A stretch of DNA of 64,000 bases from Polynucleobacter necessarius (GCF_900095205.1 NZ_LT606951.1:1054001-1118000); one strand, 5' to 3'; positions 1 through 10,503 are shown, counted from the stretch's first letter. Program-made: numbers and translations. The notes: generated by a model not told the origin, from the sequence alone.

Positions 1-1496
1 TAAATCTTTGTCTTTCAGTATTGCTAGTGAACGAGCAATACATTTGCGTGTTTCGTGCGGAAGAATGACATCATCTATATAGCCACGACGACCAGCCACA
101 AAAGGATTCGCAAACTTGGCTTTGTATTCGGCTTCACGTGCAGTAATTTTTTCTGGATCTGATTTCTCTTCACGGAAAATAATTTCAACAGCACCCTTTG
201 GGACCCATCACAGCAATCTCTGCTGAAGGCCATGCAAAGTTCACATCGCCACGTAAATGCTTGGAAGCCATCACGTCATAAGCACCACCGTACGCTTTGC
301 GGGTGATGAGGGTTACCTTCGGAACAGTGCAATCAGCGTAAGCCGTAGAGTAATTTAGCGCCATGCTTAATGATGCCGCCGTATTCTTGAGCGGTACCAG
401 GCATAAATCCTGGGACGTCAACCGAAGTCACTACCGGAATATTAAAGGCATCACAGAAGCGTACAAAGCGTGCTGCTTTAATTGATGCTTTGATATCCAA
501 ACAACCAGCTAGTACTAAAGGTTGATTAGCAACAATACCAATAGAGCGACCTTCCATGCGGGCAAAGCCGATCACAATATTTTTAGCATAATCAGGTTGC
601 AATTCAAAGAACTCACCGTCATCGACAATCTTTTCAATCAACTCTTTCATATCATAAGGTTGATTTGGATTAGACGGAACTAATGTATCCAGAGAGAAAT
701 CAGGCTCTTCAGTACGATTAGCCCCTTTGATCAAAGGTGGTTTTTCGCGATTAGAAGGGGGCAAGTAGTTAAAGAAGCGACGCAACATCATGATTGCATC
801 TACATCGTTATCAAAAGCTAAGTCACATACGCCTGATACCGTTGAGTGAGTTACTGCACCACCCAATTCTTCAGCTGTAACATCTTCGTGCGTAACAGTC
901 TTCACTACTTCAGGGCCCGTTACAAACATGTACGAACTATCTTTGACCATGAAGATAAAATCCGTCAATGCAGGTGAATACACTGCGCCACCTGCTGAAG
1001 GCCCCATAATCAATGAGATCTGAGGAATGACACCGGACGCAGTCACATTCCGCTGGAAAATCTCTGCATAGCCACCCAGCGATGCAACACCTTCCTGAAT
1101 ACGTGCACCACCAGAGTCATTTAAGCCAATGACAGGAGCACCCACTTTGAGCGCTTGATCCATGATCTTGCAAATCTTTTCAGTATGCGCTTCTGATAAG
1201 GATCCGCCTAAGACGGTGAAGTCTTATGAAAACACAAATACTAAGCGGCCATTAATCATTCCATAACCGGTTCACAACACCGTCGCCAGGAACTATTTGA
1301 TCGCCCATGCCAAAGTCATGGCAACGATGTTCCACGAACATATCCCACTCTTCGAATGTGCCACATCGAGCAAGAGCTCAATACGCTCACGAGCTGTTAA
1401 TTTGCCCTTAGCATGCTGAGCTTGAATGCGTTTTTGCCCGCCACCCAATCGGGCGAGCTCACGCTTCGCTTCCAGTTGTTGAATGATTTCCTTCAT
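1..1496 (-). pseudogene. pccB: propionyl-CoA carboxylase beta chain (carboxyltransferase), broken and cut by window edge
   Basis: The reading begins at the ATG at 1494-1496 ([19 protein letters not shown]), 10 bases after the meaB stop, whose TAAGGAG supplies the ribosome site. Family hallmarks follow in pieces: [29 protein letters not shown] and, at the left edge, PHETRKCIARSLAILKDK near the end of the protein, so only the last few residues lie outside. Lesions visible: a one-base loss near 1355, an in-frame TAA at 1224-1226, frame changes near 350 and near 195. The family carboxylates propionyl-CoA to methylmalonyl-CoA using biotin bound to PccA. Last gene of the scpA-meaB-pccB operon in this window; pccA would be expected further left. 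Four separate lesions make function implausible. Confidence 0.9.
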
Positions 1497-1506
1497 TTCC
1501 TACTCC

Positions 1507-2535
1507 TTAGAAAAATTCATGCCCCATGGACTCCAGTAAGCGCCTTGCGGCTACTGAAGCTGCCATAGTCCCTTGGTTTACCTGTGCCACTAAACTTGGT
1601 AGAAGCGCTTGTACCACTTCGTTGCTACGAAATGCGTTCTTTAATATCCAGCATCGATGCGGTCCCACATCCATGAGCCAGCTTGTTGTTGACGACGAGC
1701 ATCAAATTTCCCATTTGCCTTTTGTAATTTATCGAAATGAGAAACTTTTTCCCAAAGCTCAGGAACGCCTTTACCCTCTAATGCACTTAAAATCATCACT
1801 TGGGGATGCCAAAATTCTTTATCGTGAGAGGCGTGATCAGGATTGCCCTGAAAACCCAACAGACGCAGAGAGCTAGTAATAAAAAGTTGCGCGCGCATAG
1901 CAACATCAGGATCAATATCTACTTTATTAATCACAATCAGATCCGCAATCTCCATCACACCCTTTTTGATAGCCTGCAGATCATCACCCGCATTTGGCAG
2001 TTGTAAGAGTACAAACATGTCTGTCATACCTACAACGGCAATTTCACTCTGCCCCACCCCTACTGTCTCTACGATGATGACGTCAAAACCAGCGGCCTCA
2101 GCAAACCAGCATGGCTTCACGCGTCTTCTCAGCTACGCCGCCCAATGTGCATGAAGAAGGGCTGGGGCGAATGAAAGCGTTCTCCAGAACCGATAAACGC
2201 TCCATGCGTGTTTTATCACCAAGAATTGACCCGCCAGACAAACTAGACGAGGGGTCAATTGCTAACACCGCCACTCGGTGGCCTTTCTCAATCAAGCACA
2301 GGCCAAGAGACTCAATCAAGGTAGATTTACCAACACCGGGCACACCTGAGATACCCAAACGGAATGATTTACCGGTTTTAGGTAACAAAGTATTGAGCAC
2401 ATCATCGGCACGATGACGATGATCTAAGCGAGTCGATTCAAGCAAAGTGATGATCTTTGCCAATGCGCGACGCTGTTTTAGCGATGGCGCACCAGTAAGA
2501 TCATTCACTAAGGCTTGGTCAGCAGCTTCAAGCAT
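1507..2535 (-). pseudogene. meaB: MeaB/ArgK-type GTPase, methylmalonyl-CoA mutase chaperone, frameshifted
   Basis: The N-terminal half (2098-2535) carries the P-loop GVPGVGKST and the IDPSSS segment of the MeaB G3E GTPases; the rest continues in another frame (ETVGVGQSE, then the NKVD base-recognition motif) to 1641, and the last 45 residues (ALLPSLVAQVNQGTMAAS..., stop TAA 1507-1509) are again in the first frame. One extra T near 2108 and one lost T near 1640 explain this; the total of 1029 bases is divisible by three, fitting one insertion plus one deletion. MeaB protects and reloads the B12 mutase encoded just upstream. Start ATG at 2535 lies 14 bases after the mutase stop. Confidence 0.9.
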
Positions 2536-2549
2536 GCCTATAGCCCGTA

Positions 2550-4450
2550 TTAAGCTGGTTTAACAGATTTACGGATTTGCTCAAGCACATCCTTGGCCGA
2601 CGCTGGAATTGGGGTACCAGGCCCGTAGATTCCTTTTACACCTACCTCATAAAGAAATTCATAATCTTGTCTTGGAATCACGCCGCCAACGAAAACAATA
2701 ATGTCATCTGAACCTTGCTTCTTCAATTCAGCAATGATGGCTGGTACCAAAGTCTTATGACCTGCTGCTAAGGTTGAAACGCCTAAAGCATGCACGTCAT
2801 TTTCAATCGCCCTGGCGAGCACACTCTTCTGGCGTTTGGAACAAATGTCCGATATCAACGTCAAAACCCAAGTCAGCGTAAGCAGTCGCAACCACTTTTG
2901 CACCACGGTCATGACCATCTTGATCTAACTTGGCAATCATCACATGTGGACGACGTCCAAAATCTTTGGCAAAGTCAGCAATTTCCGTTTGGAGTTTTGC
3001 CCAGCCTTCGGCTGAATCATAAGCAGCTGCATACACACCAGTCACCTTTTGAGTATCGGCGCGATGGCGCCCGTAAACTTTTTCTAATGCATCAGAAACT
3101 TCGCCCACTGTTGCGCGTAAACGAATAGCATTAACAGATAATTCCAATAAGTTTCCAGAGCTATCTTCAGCAGCCTTAGTTAAAGCCTCCAATGCAGCTT
3201 GTACTTTTTGGGTATCGCGTTTTTCTTTGATATCTTTTAGACGCGCAACCTGGCCTTCACGGATCTTATCGTTATCGATCATCAATACGTCAACCAAATC
3301 TTCTTTACCAAGCTTATATTTGTTGACACCAACGATCACATCTGAACCTGAGTCAATCTTGGCTTGCTTTTCAGCGGCGGCTGCCTCAATCTTGAGCTTG
3401 GCCCAACCGCTTTCAACTGCCTTGGTCATGCCGCCCATAGCCTCTACTTCTTGGATGATTTCCCAAGCCTTATCAGCCATTTCTTGAGTCAGATTCTCCA
3501 TCATATAAGAACCGGCCCATGGATCGATCACGTTTGGAATATGCGTCTCTTCTTGAAGAATCAACTAAGTATTGCGAGCAATGCGGCTTGAGAACTCAGA
3601 AGGAAGGGCAATTGCTTCATCCAATGAATTGGTATGCAATGACTGTGTGCCACCAAATACTGCAGCCATTGCCTCAACAGTCGTTCTCACTACGTTGTTA
3701 TATGGATCTTGCTCTGTCAAAGACCAACCAGAGGTTTGACAATGCGTACGCAACATCAATGATTTTAGGTTCTTTGGCTCAAAAGATTTCATGATGCGCC
3801 ACCACAACAATCTCGCAGCACGCAATTTAGCTACTTCTAAATAGAAGTTCATACCAATGGCAAAGAAGAAAGATAAGCGACCAGCGAAACCATCAACGTC
3901 TAATCCCTTGGCAAGAGCTGTCTTTACATATTCTTTACCGTCAGCCAAAGTGAAAGCCAATTCCAATACTTGATTGGCGCCAGCTTCTTGCATATGACAA
4001 CCCGAAATCGAAATCGAGTTGAACTTCGGCATATGTTTAGCTGTGTACTCGATAATGTCGCCGATGATCCGAGTCATATCCTCGGTGCGTTGCTAAGTCA
4101 AAAGCAACCGATACACCTTGACCACCTGCATCCAAAGCTTTGCGATAGAACGCGTTTGATTCTTCCGCTGTTGAAAATCCAGCATACTGACAAATAGTCC
4201 AAGGACGTACGGAGTACATCGTCGCTTGAGGTCCACGTACAAATGGTTCAAATCCGGGAAGCGTATCGGTGTAATTGAGACCTTCAATATCCGATGATGT
4301 GTACAAAGCCTTGAGATGAATACCATCAGGTGTTTTCCAACCCAAAGAATCTACATCACCTTGAGGGGCTGATTTCTGGGCCGACTTTTTCCAAGCATCA
4401 AGATTTGCCTCAGGAAATGATGGCCATGAATTGTTTTCTATAGAACTCAC
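2550..4450 (-). pseudogene. scpA: methylmalonyl-CoA mutase, frameshifted, nonsense and internally deleted
   Basis: GTG start at 4450 with AGGAG five bases upstream. The N-terminal barrel is seen to [15 protein letters not shown], then the sequence jumps to [19 protein letters not shown]; roughly 80-90 residues normally between these are missing. Further lesions are a CAG to TAG stop at about 3563-3565 (normally NTQLILQEE) and one extra G near 2820 inside the B12 domain. The C-terminal B12-binding domain is recognisable (DGHDRGAK, then GVSTLAAGH and GGVIP). Known role: adenosylcobalamin-dependent interconversion of succinyl-CoA and methylmalonyl-CoA. First gene of an operon with meaB and pccB. 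Total of about 633 codons against a usual 710-730 agrees with the deletion. Confidence 0.92.
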
Positions 4451-4504
4451 AAAAACTCCTGGTTAATTTTTGTTGCATTGCATCGAAATATCCTTACATT
4501 CTGC

Positions 4505-4532
4505 TTGACAATTTTGGATTTGTCTACATAAT
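4505..4532 (+). promoter_or_regulatory. sigma70-type promoter of the GntR regulator
   Basis: A perfect -35 TTGACA at 4505-4510 is followed after 16 bases by CATAAT (4527-4532). A start about seven bases downstream would fall near 4539, inside the adjacent palindrome and only some six bases before the regulator ATG, so the message would be nearly leaderless. Inferred from sequence only. Confidence 0.55.
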
Positions 4533-4552
4533 GTATTCATAATTATGAATAC
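4533..4552. promoter_or_regulatory. perfect 20-bp palindrome, probable GntR operator
   Basis: GTATTCATAA followed directly by its reverse complement TTATGAATAC. It sits between the -10 box and the coding sequence of the divergent regulator and contains the regulator's ATG (4545-4547). FCD-type GntR proteins bind short palindromes, so self-repression and control of the divergent scpA operon is the natural reading; the binding itself is inference. Confidence 0.6.
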
Positions 4553-5183
4553 AAAACTGAATAATAGACCTCTGTATGAAGATGTTGCCGATAGACTTCG
4601 GGAATAAATATTTAGCAAGCAACTAGCGCCCGGTAGTTGGCTTGATGAACAGTCACTTGCAGATCAATTTGGCATAAGTCGTACCCCTATGCGTGAAGCT
4701 ATCAAAGTTTTAGCGTCCGAGGGTCTAGTAACTATCAAGATGAGACGCGGCGCCTATGTGACTGAAGTAGTAAGAAAAGATTTGGAGCAAATTTTTACTA
4801 TCCTCTCCCTGCTTGAGGGTCAAGCCGCCAAGGAAACAGCATCCAAGGCCACAGAGGCCGAATTAAATCTTCTTGATCACCTTCACCATAGACTAGAAAA
4901 AACGGCGGCTGATCGTGATCTTGAACAATTTTTTGAAATTAATGGCAAATTTCATGAATTAATACAAGAAATTGCGGGAAATCGTTGGATGAATGGCGTG
5001 ATTGCCGACCTGCGGAAAGTGCTAAAACTGCATCGTAGAGACTCGCTTACCAGTACGGGAAGACTACAAAGCTCACTAGTTGAACATCGAGAAATTCTCA
5101 GGGCGCTTTTGAAAAGAGACGAAAAGGCTGCAGAAACCGCGATGCGGGAGCATTTGGCAAGGGGTTTAGAGGCCCTGCGATAA
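4545..5183 (+). pseudogene. GntR family (FCD) transcriptional regulator with early stop
   Basis: The frame is continuous over 639 bases except for TAA at 4605-4607 (after DVADRLRE). Residues 1-75 hold the winged helix-turn-helix (LADQFGISRTPMREAIKVL) and the remainder a helical FCD ligand domain with its metal/ligand histidines (FHELIQEIAG, LVEHREIL). It is divergent from the scpA-meaB-pccB operon, so it probably regulated propionate or methylmalonate use. Because the stop lies upstream of the DNA-binding domain, reinitiation at the ATG at 4689 would give a protein lacking the recognition helix. Judged dead. Confidence 0.85.
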
Positions 5184-5205
5184 ATACATAAAACCTATAA
5201 AAAAT

Positions 5206-5236
5206 AAAGGCTTAGAAGAATATTCTAAGCCTTTTT
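5206..5236. terminator. bidirectional intrinsic terminator
   Basis: Twelve-base perfect stem AAAGGCTTAGAA / TTCTAAGCCTTT (5206-5217 with 5223-5234), five-base loop, T run on the plus strand and A run before it for the minus strand. It lies between the convergent GntR gene and the cytochrome c gene. Confidence 0.85.
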
Positions 5237-5259
5237 ATAAGTAACTAAGCTAGCAAGCG

Positions 5260-5615
5260 TTACTTCTTAATAACAAAATTCCCTGGTAATGACGCAATGT
5301 AAGCCGCAATATCTTGCATATCAGCATCGCTGAAATTTTGAACTTGCGATCCCATAATTGCATTATTACGACCGTATTGGGCATTGCCGTTACCTACCTT
5401 GTAAGCCTTGAGAGCGTAGTACAAGTAATCAGAGTATTGACCTGCTAATTTAGGATAAACAGGCAATATGGGGGCATTCAGACCAGCACCGTGGCAAGAA
5501 GCACAGTTAGCCTTCTTCTACCAATGCCTGACCTTTATCAATGCTGGCAGCGTTAGCTACGTTAACCAAACCAATGCTGGAAAGCAAAGCTGCAGTAATA
5601 AGTGCGAATTTCATA
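5260..5615 (-). pseudogene. small periplasmic class I cytochrome c, frameshifted before the heme site
   Basis: ATG at 5615 starts a typical signal peptide (MKFALITAALLSSIGLVNV...ANA). After LVEEG the frame hits TAA; one frame over, the heme-binding CASCH motif follows at about 5495-5510, then VYPKLAGQYSDYLYYALKAY and a C-terminal YIASLPG of the cytochrome c553-like family, stop at 5260. About 118 codons, normal for a monoheme domain. Forms a pair with the next cytochrome gene. It may have taken electrons from the molybdo-hydroxylase whose maturation genes lie next door (inference from context). Confidence 0.85.
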
Positions 5616-5645
5616 AAAATATCTCTATGTATCTTGATCAATGAA

Positions 5646-6011
5646 TCACTTCAATGGGTTGTTAGGTGGGCTGGCAGTCTGCGCAGCATAGTACTCGCTG
5701 TTATCGACCATATCTTGGTCAGAAAGGCTTGCAGCAATAGAACGCAGGTTGGATGCTTTCGTTCACCCTTCTTGTATGCGGTTAATGCGCTAGCAATATA
5801 AGCGGCATTTTGGCCAGCCAACATAGGTACCTTATAAACCAATGGGTAATCAGCACGATAGTCAGGAATTGAATGACAACCAACACAAAGCCAAACCCTG
5901 CCGTTACCTGCAGCAGCATTACCTTTAACTTCATCAGGCTGAGGCAACAGAGCCAGCAAAAACTAAAGCTGTAGTCACGGCCAGTTAAGGAAGAATGGAG
6001 AGTTTTTTCAT
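5646..6011 (-). pseudogene. second small cytochrome c, multiply broken
   Basis: ATG at 6011 opens a signal peptide MKKLSILP interrupted by TAA after eight codons, continuing LAVTTALVFAGSVAS. A frame change near 5950 leads to the heme motif CVGCH and MLAGQNAAYIASALTAYKKGERKHP; another shift near 5757 moves to RSIAASLSDQDM...YYAAQ and the stop TGA at 5646-5648. Same family as the downstream gene (MLAGQ...Y...AL.AYK). At least three lesions, so not functional. Confidence 0.85.
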
Positions 6012-6180
6012 AGAAATCAGTATTAATGAGTTTGATTTAGATCAATTTGGGAAGAGCATATTATAGCGGACAGACGCCCTTCTCGCCATTTTGAAGGCCA
6101 AAATCAGTAGAAATACTGAAAGATTTGCCTCATTTACCTATACTTGAACGCTTATCCCCTGCACTTATTTAGGCAAGCAC

Positions 6181-7049
6181 ATGAGTAAAACCACTTCCGC
6201 ATCCCACAATCGCTTTGCTGGTAGCCAGAGTTATGTCGCCACAGACGACTAAAGCTGGCTGTTAATGCCGCAATAGCGCTCCAGAGACCCCTGCTCATTA
6301 AGGGTGAGCCAGGCACCGGGAAAACTATGCTTGCCGAAGAAGTGGCGGCCGCCCTCAACATGCCGCTCTTACAGCGGCATATCAAATCCACTACTAAAGC
6401 TCAGCAGGGATTGTATGAATAAGATGCTGTTAGTCGCTTGAGAGATTCGCAATTAGGTGATGAAAAGGTCAAAGACATTCGCAACTACATTGTTAAAGGA
6501 ATTCTTTGGCAATCCTTTGAAGCAGATGAACCTACAGTGTTATTGATTGATGAAATCGATAAGGCAGCTATCGAATTTCCGAATGACTTGCTGCGTGAGA
6601 TTGATCGTATGGAGTTTTACGTTTATGAAACCCGCGAACTGATAAAAGCAAAGCAGCGCCCTTTGGTCATCATCACCTCAAACAACGAAAAAAAATTGCC
6701 AGATGCATTTTTAAGGCGTTGCTTTTTTCATTACATCACCTTCCCTGATGCCGATACCATGCAAAACATCGTTGATGTTCACCACCCCAATATCAAACAA
6801 GATCTTCTGGATGTGGCACTGAAGTCCTTCTACCAAATACGTTCATTACCAGGTCTAAAGAAGAAGCCAAGCACATCGGAACTCATTGACTGGCTCAAGC
6901 TTTTATTAGCAGAGGATATCCCAATGGAGGCTTTATATAGCAATGATGAAAAGATTGTCGTGCCACCACTCCACGGTGCCCTCTTAAAAAATGAGCAAGA
7001 TATCCATTCATTTGAACGTCTCGTGATGATGAATCGCAATCATCGCTAA
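6181..7049 (+). pseudogene. MoxR/CoxD-type AAA ATPase, frameshift plus nonsense
   Basis: ATG at 6181; about 20 codons later (near 6248) the frame is lost and continues as LKLAVNAAIALQRPLLIKGE with Walker A GEPGTGKT at about 6303-6326. TAA at 6420-6422 replaces a Tyr codon (GLYE-stop-DAVSRLRD). Downstream there are Walker B LLIDEIDKA, sensor 1 IITSNNEKKLPDAFLRRC and a C-terminal lid. This family acts with VWA proteins (next gene) as a metal-centre chelatase or chaperone, for example CoxD in carbon monoxide dehydrogenase maturation. Two clear lesions. Confidence 0.87.
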
Positions 7050-7076
7050 CTCGATCACTAGAAACTTTATTTAGCT

Positions 7077-8254
7077 ATGCTGATTCAATTCTTCCTCAAT
7101 CTGAAAGAGGCAAAAGTGCCTGTTTCAGTAAGGGAGTTTTTAACTCTCTTGGAGGCGTTGAAATCAGGTGTCATCAACCCTTCTATCGATGAGTTTTACC
7201 AACTGTCTCGCATGACATTGATGAAAGATGAGCGGCACTTTGATCGTTTTGATCAGGTCTTTGGAGAGGCTACTTTAATGGGGTTGAAAAATCATCGCAC
7301 TCTCACCAGACATACCGCTCGATTGGCTTGAGAAAAAACTTCAACGCGTTTTAACTGAGGAAGAAAAAGCGGCGCTTAAAAAATTAGGCGGTCCCGAGGC
7401 CCTTCAAAAGCGTCTCGAAGAGCTCCTAAAAGAACAAAAGGAGTGGGCATGGGGGTGGTAATAAGTGGATCGGTGCTGGCGGCTCTTCACCATTTGGCCA
7501 TAGTGGCTATCACCCAGGGGGCATTCGTATTGGCGGTGAAAGTGCTGACAATAGAACTGCTATCAAAGTTTGGGAAGCAAGAGAGTTTAAGGACTATGGC
7601 AGCGACTTAGCCTTAGGAACTCGCAACATTAAAGGGCATGGCGTCGCCTACGTCGATTTGCTCGTGAGGGATCGCACTCGAACTCGATTTAGATAAGACT
7701 ATCCATTCCACCGCTGCCAATGCTGGCATGCTCGATATACAAATGCGACCCGAAAACGTCATAATCAAGTAAAGGTATTGCTGTTGATGGATGTTGGAGG
7801 ATCGATGGATGATCATATTCAACGTATTGCAGAATTATTCTCTGCTGCTAAGGCTGAATTTAAACATCTAGAGCATTATTACTTTCATAACTGCGTTTAT
7901 GAAAACTTATGGCAGAGTAATCGTCGCAGGCGTGACTAAGTTACCCTCACTCAAGACATCATCAACAAATATGGGCCAAATTACAAGCTGATTTTTGTTG
8001 GGGATGCGACGATGTCTCCATATGAAATATTAAGCCCCAATGGATCTGTCGAATATAACAATAAAGAAGCGGGCGCTGTTTGGATCAATCGACTCATAGA
8101 CCACTTTCCACACTTTGCATGGCTCAATCCAGAACCTGAATCAATCTGGCAATATCGCCAATCAATTGACATCATGCAAAACCTCGTGAAAGACCGCATG
8201 TATCCAGTGACTCTAAATGGACTTGAAAATGCCATGCGTCAGCTTTCGAAGTAA
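7077..8254 (+). pseudogene. CoxE-like von Willebrand factor A domain protein, multiply broken
   Basis: The first 84 codons (MLIQFFLNLKEAKVPVSVREF) are the N-terminus of VWA proteins containing a CoxE-like domain; the frame then breaks near 7320, 7455, 7675 and 7870-7935. Recognisable pieces include GGSSPFGHSGYHPGGIRIGG, the MIDAS-like MDVGGSMDDH at about 7788-7817, and the long C-terminal stretch from 7978 (YKLIFVGDATMSPYEI...). It lies 27 bases after the AAA ATPase, its usual partner. No intact copy is possible. Confidence 0.85.
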
Positions 8255-8290
8255 GATTTAGGTATTCGGATTCGCATTTTCTTCTTCGAG

Positions 8291-8330
8291 CTTTTTATTT
8301 CTTTTTATTTCTTTTTGTTTCTTTTTGTTT
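8291..8330. repeat. four tandem 10-bp units upstream of the RidA gene
   Basis: Two copies of CTTTTTATTT followed by two copies of CTTTTTGTTT, exact within each pair, in a pyrimidine-rich leader ending about 35 bases before the RidA-family start. Length could vary by slippage. Confidence 0.85.
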
Positions 8331-8364
8331 CTTAAACTTTTAATACAAACCACCTATATATATC

Positions 8365-8823
8365 ATGAGCACATCTATTAGCGAACGTCTTAATGCACTT
8401 GGAATTGATCTGCCGCCACCGGGACAAGCAGCCGCAGCCTATGTTATGGCAATCACTAGTGGTAATACTGTTTTTCTATCTGGTCATATTGCTAAACGTG
8501 ATGGCAAACCTTGGATTGGAAAACTGGGCAAGGATATGGATACAGAGACAGGCAAAACCGCGGCTCGCTCAATTGCAATCGATTTGATATCCACATTACA
8601 AAATCACTTAGGCTCTTTGGATAAGGTCAAGCGTATCGTTAAAGTTATGGGTCTAGTGAACTCAACTGATGGCTATACAGAACAACATTTAGTGGTTAAC
8701 GGTTGCTCTGAACTACTCTTCGAAGTATTTGGTGATGCTGGCAAGCATGCACGTAGCGCATTTGGTGTGGCCCAAATACCCCTAGGCGCATGTGTTGAGA
8801 TTGAATTAATCGCAGAAATTTAA
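8365..8823 (+). CDS. RidA/YjgF family protein (YER057c-like), intact
   Basis: 152 residues in one frame, starting MSTSISERLNALGIDLPP and containing family signatures FLSGHIAKRDGKP, TAARSIAIDLISTLQN and the C-terminal ARSAFGVAQIPLGACVEIE. The extra length and N-terminal ERLNALGI place it with the YjgH/RutC-like relatives rather than archetypal RidA; those deaminate reactive enamines or imines or act on related small molecules. I cannot name its substrate. It is the only uninterrupted gene in the first 10.5 kb. The polypyrimidine tandem repeat lies just upstream. Confidence 0.9.
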   Translation: MSTSISERLNALGIDLPPPGQAAAAYVMAITSGNTVFLSGHIAKRDGKPWIGKLGKDMDTETGKTAARSIAIDLISTLQNHLGSLDKVKRIVKVMGLVNSTDGYTEQHLVVNGCSELLFEVFGDAGKHARSAFGVAQIPLGACVEIELIAEI

Positions 8824-8831
8824 GTAGTCAA

Positions 8832-9486
8832 TTAAGTCTCAATAGGATCAAGACCGAATTTCTGGATGTCGTTCAAGGTATCGACATCCAGCACATATGC
8901 TTCATTGCTTGTTACTAATACCTGTACTAGCTCTGGGTGTTGGTCCATATAGGGTCGACATACCATCTCAGGAATTTCTAATATCCGATTAATCACCCCT
9001 CTTGAAAATAATACGGGGTTGCCTCGTTGGCCATTGACGATAGGCAGCACAATTTCTTGGTTTCTAGCACGATGTTTAAATTGCTCTAGCAAAGACTCAA
9101 TTTCTTCAGCGCCAATATCGGGCTGATCGCATAACGCAATTAATAAAACATCATAGTCACTCTTTAGCGACACGATACCCAAGCGTACAGAGGATGCTTG
9201 TCCCTTTTCAGGATTGTGATTTAGCACCCAGGCTATTGGAATTTGAAAGCCAGCCTTAGCGGTTTAATTTCTGCTTCGATTTTGTCTGCGTAAAAACCGG
9301 TAACAAGTAAAGTCTCGACAGGAGAGAGTCTTTGGATGGCATGAAGAAAGCGTTTTAGTAAAGTATGTCCGCTCTTTTTCAATAAAGCCTTGAGGTAACC
9401 GCCCAAGCGACCCCCTCGCCTGCAGCCAATATCAAGATGGCTAGGCGCAATGGGGCACTTTGGTGAGATTCACTGGTTACAGACAT
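8832..9486 (-). pseudogene. MobA-like molybdenum cofactor nucleotidyltransferase, frameshifted
   Basis: ATG at 9486 (MSVTSESHQSAPLRLAIL) leads to the nucleotide-binding LILAAGEG; a one-base shift there moves the frame to RLGGYLKALLKKSG, typical of MobA/MocA-like transferases. Another shift near 9235 gives the C-terminal 131 codons (LLIALCDQPDIGAEEIE, GNPVLFSR). Proteins of this type add CMP or GMP to molybdopterin for xanthine dehydrogenase-family enzymes. Convergent with the RidA gene (eight bases apart) and divergent from the XdhC-like gene, its functional partner. Confidence 0.82.
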
Positions 9487-9539
9487 TAGGGTGATAATAA
9501 ACATATATCGATAAAATAATTCATAAAACAAGATACAGC

Positions 9540-10503
9540 ATGAATAGCACCGATTTAAGCGTCCTCAAATCTGCCGTTGAATGGCTCCAATCAGGCCAAT
9601 CAGTAGCCATTGCTACCGTGGTTCACAAACATGGGGTTCAGCGCCTCGTCCAGTAGGCTCCTGGCTTGCGATTCGTGCAGACGGTCAGGTGGCAGGGTCG
9701 GTCTCGGGAGGCTGCGTAGAAGATGACCTCATTCGCCGAGTGCAAACTGAAACCTTGACTCGCAACATCCCTGAAATGGTGATTTATGGAGTAACTCAAC
9801 AAGAGGCGGCACGATTTGGATTGCCTTGTGGAGGCACCCTTCGCCTATTAGTGGAGCCAAAACCGGAATTGGTCATCTTAGAAAAACTGCTTGAGAATAT
9901 TTCCTCGCATCAAATTACCCGACGGTCTGTAAATTTAGCTTCTGGGCTTTCAATATTGACTGCTGGCAATCGAAATGATGAGTTTGTATGCACTGAACGA
10001 GAAATGCAAACCACTTACGGTCCTCGCTGGCGTATGGTCATTATTGGGGCGGGACAACTTTCCCTTTACACAGCCGATTTTGCTTTGGCCTCTGATTTCG
10101 AGGTGATCGTGATCGATCCGCGTGAAGAATATGCAGAAGGACTCGATCGCACAGACATCACTTTTGTAAAAGGAATGCCTGACGAGATGTATTGCTCGAA
10201 ATCGGCGTTGACTCCCATACGGCAGTAGTTGCTCTCACACACGATCCTAAGTTCGATGACATGGCTTTAATGGAGGCGCTGAAATCACTCGCCTTTTATG
10301 TTGGCGCATTAGAGAGTAGAAAAAATACCCAGAAACGCAAAGAACGTTTGTTAGAGTTTGATGCCACTCAGGAACAGGTTGATAAATTACATGGCCCAGT
10401 TGGGTTATTCATCGGCGCCCTCACCCCACCAGAAATCGCTGTTTCGATTCTGGCAGAAGTGATTGCCGTGAAATATGGCGGGAGTATTCCGAAAAAAACT
10501 TAA
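9540..10503 (+). pseudogene. XdhC/CoxI family molybdo-enzyme maturation protein, frameshifted
   Basis: ATG 9540 (MNSTDLSVLKSAVEWLQSGQS) reads to near 9620, where a shift leads to QTWGSAPRPVGSWLAI, the XdhC N-terminal signature, and SVSGGCVEDDL. The Rossmann part RMVIIGAGQLSLYTADFAL lies at 10030-10095, and a second shift near 10190 gives EIGVDSHTAVVALTHDPKFDD and GPVGLFIGALTPPEIAVSILAE. XdhC proteins bind and deliver sulfurated molybdenum cofactor. Ends four bases before the convergent parC stop. No xanthine dehydrogenase-type large subunit is present in the window. Confidence 0.85.

Noticed and set aside
1526..2416. Plus-strand ORFs in the first 2.5 kb
   Set aside because: They are antisense to meaB, whose motifs ([13 protein letters not shown]) are on the minus strand.
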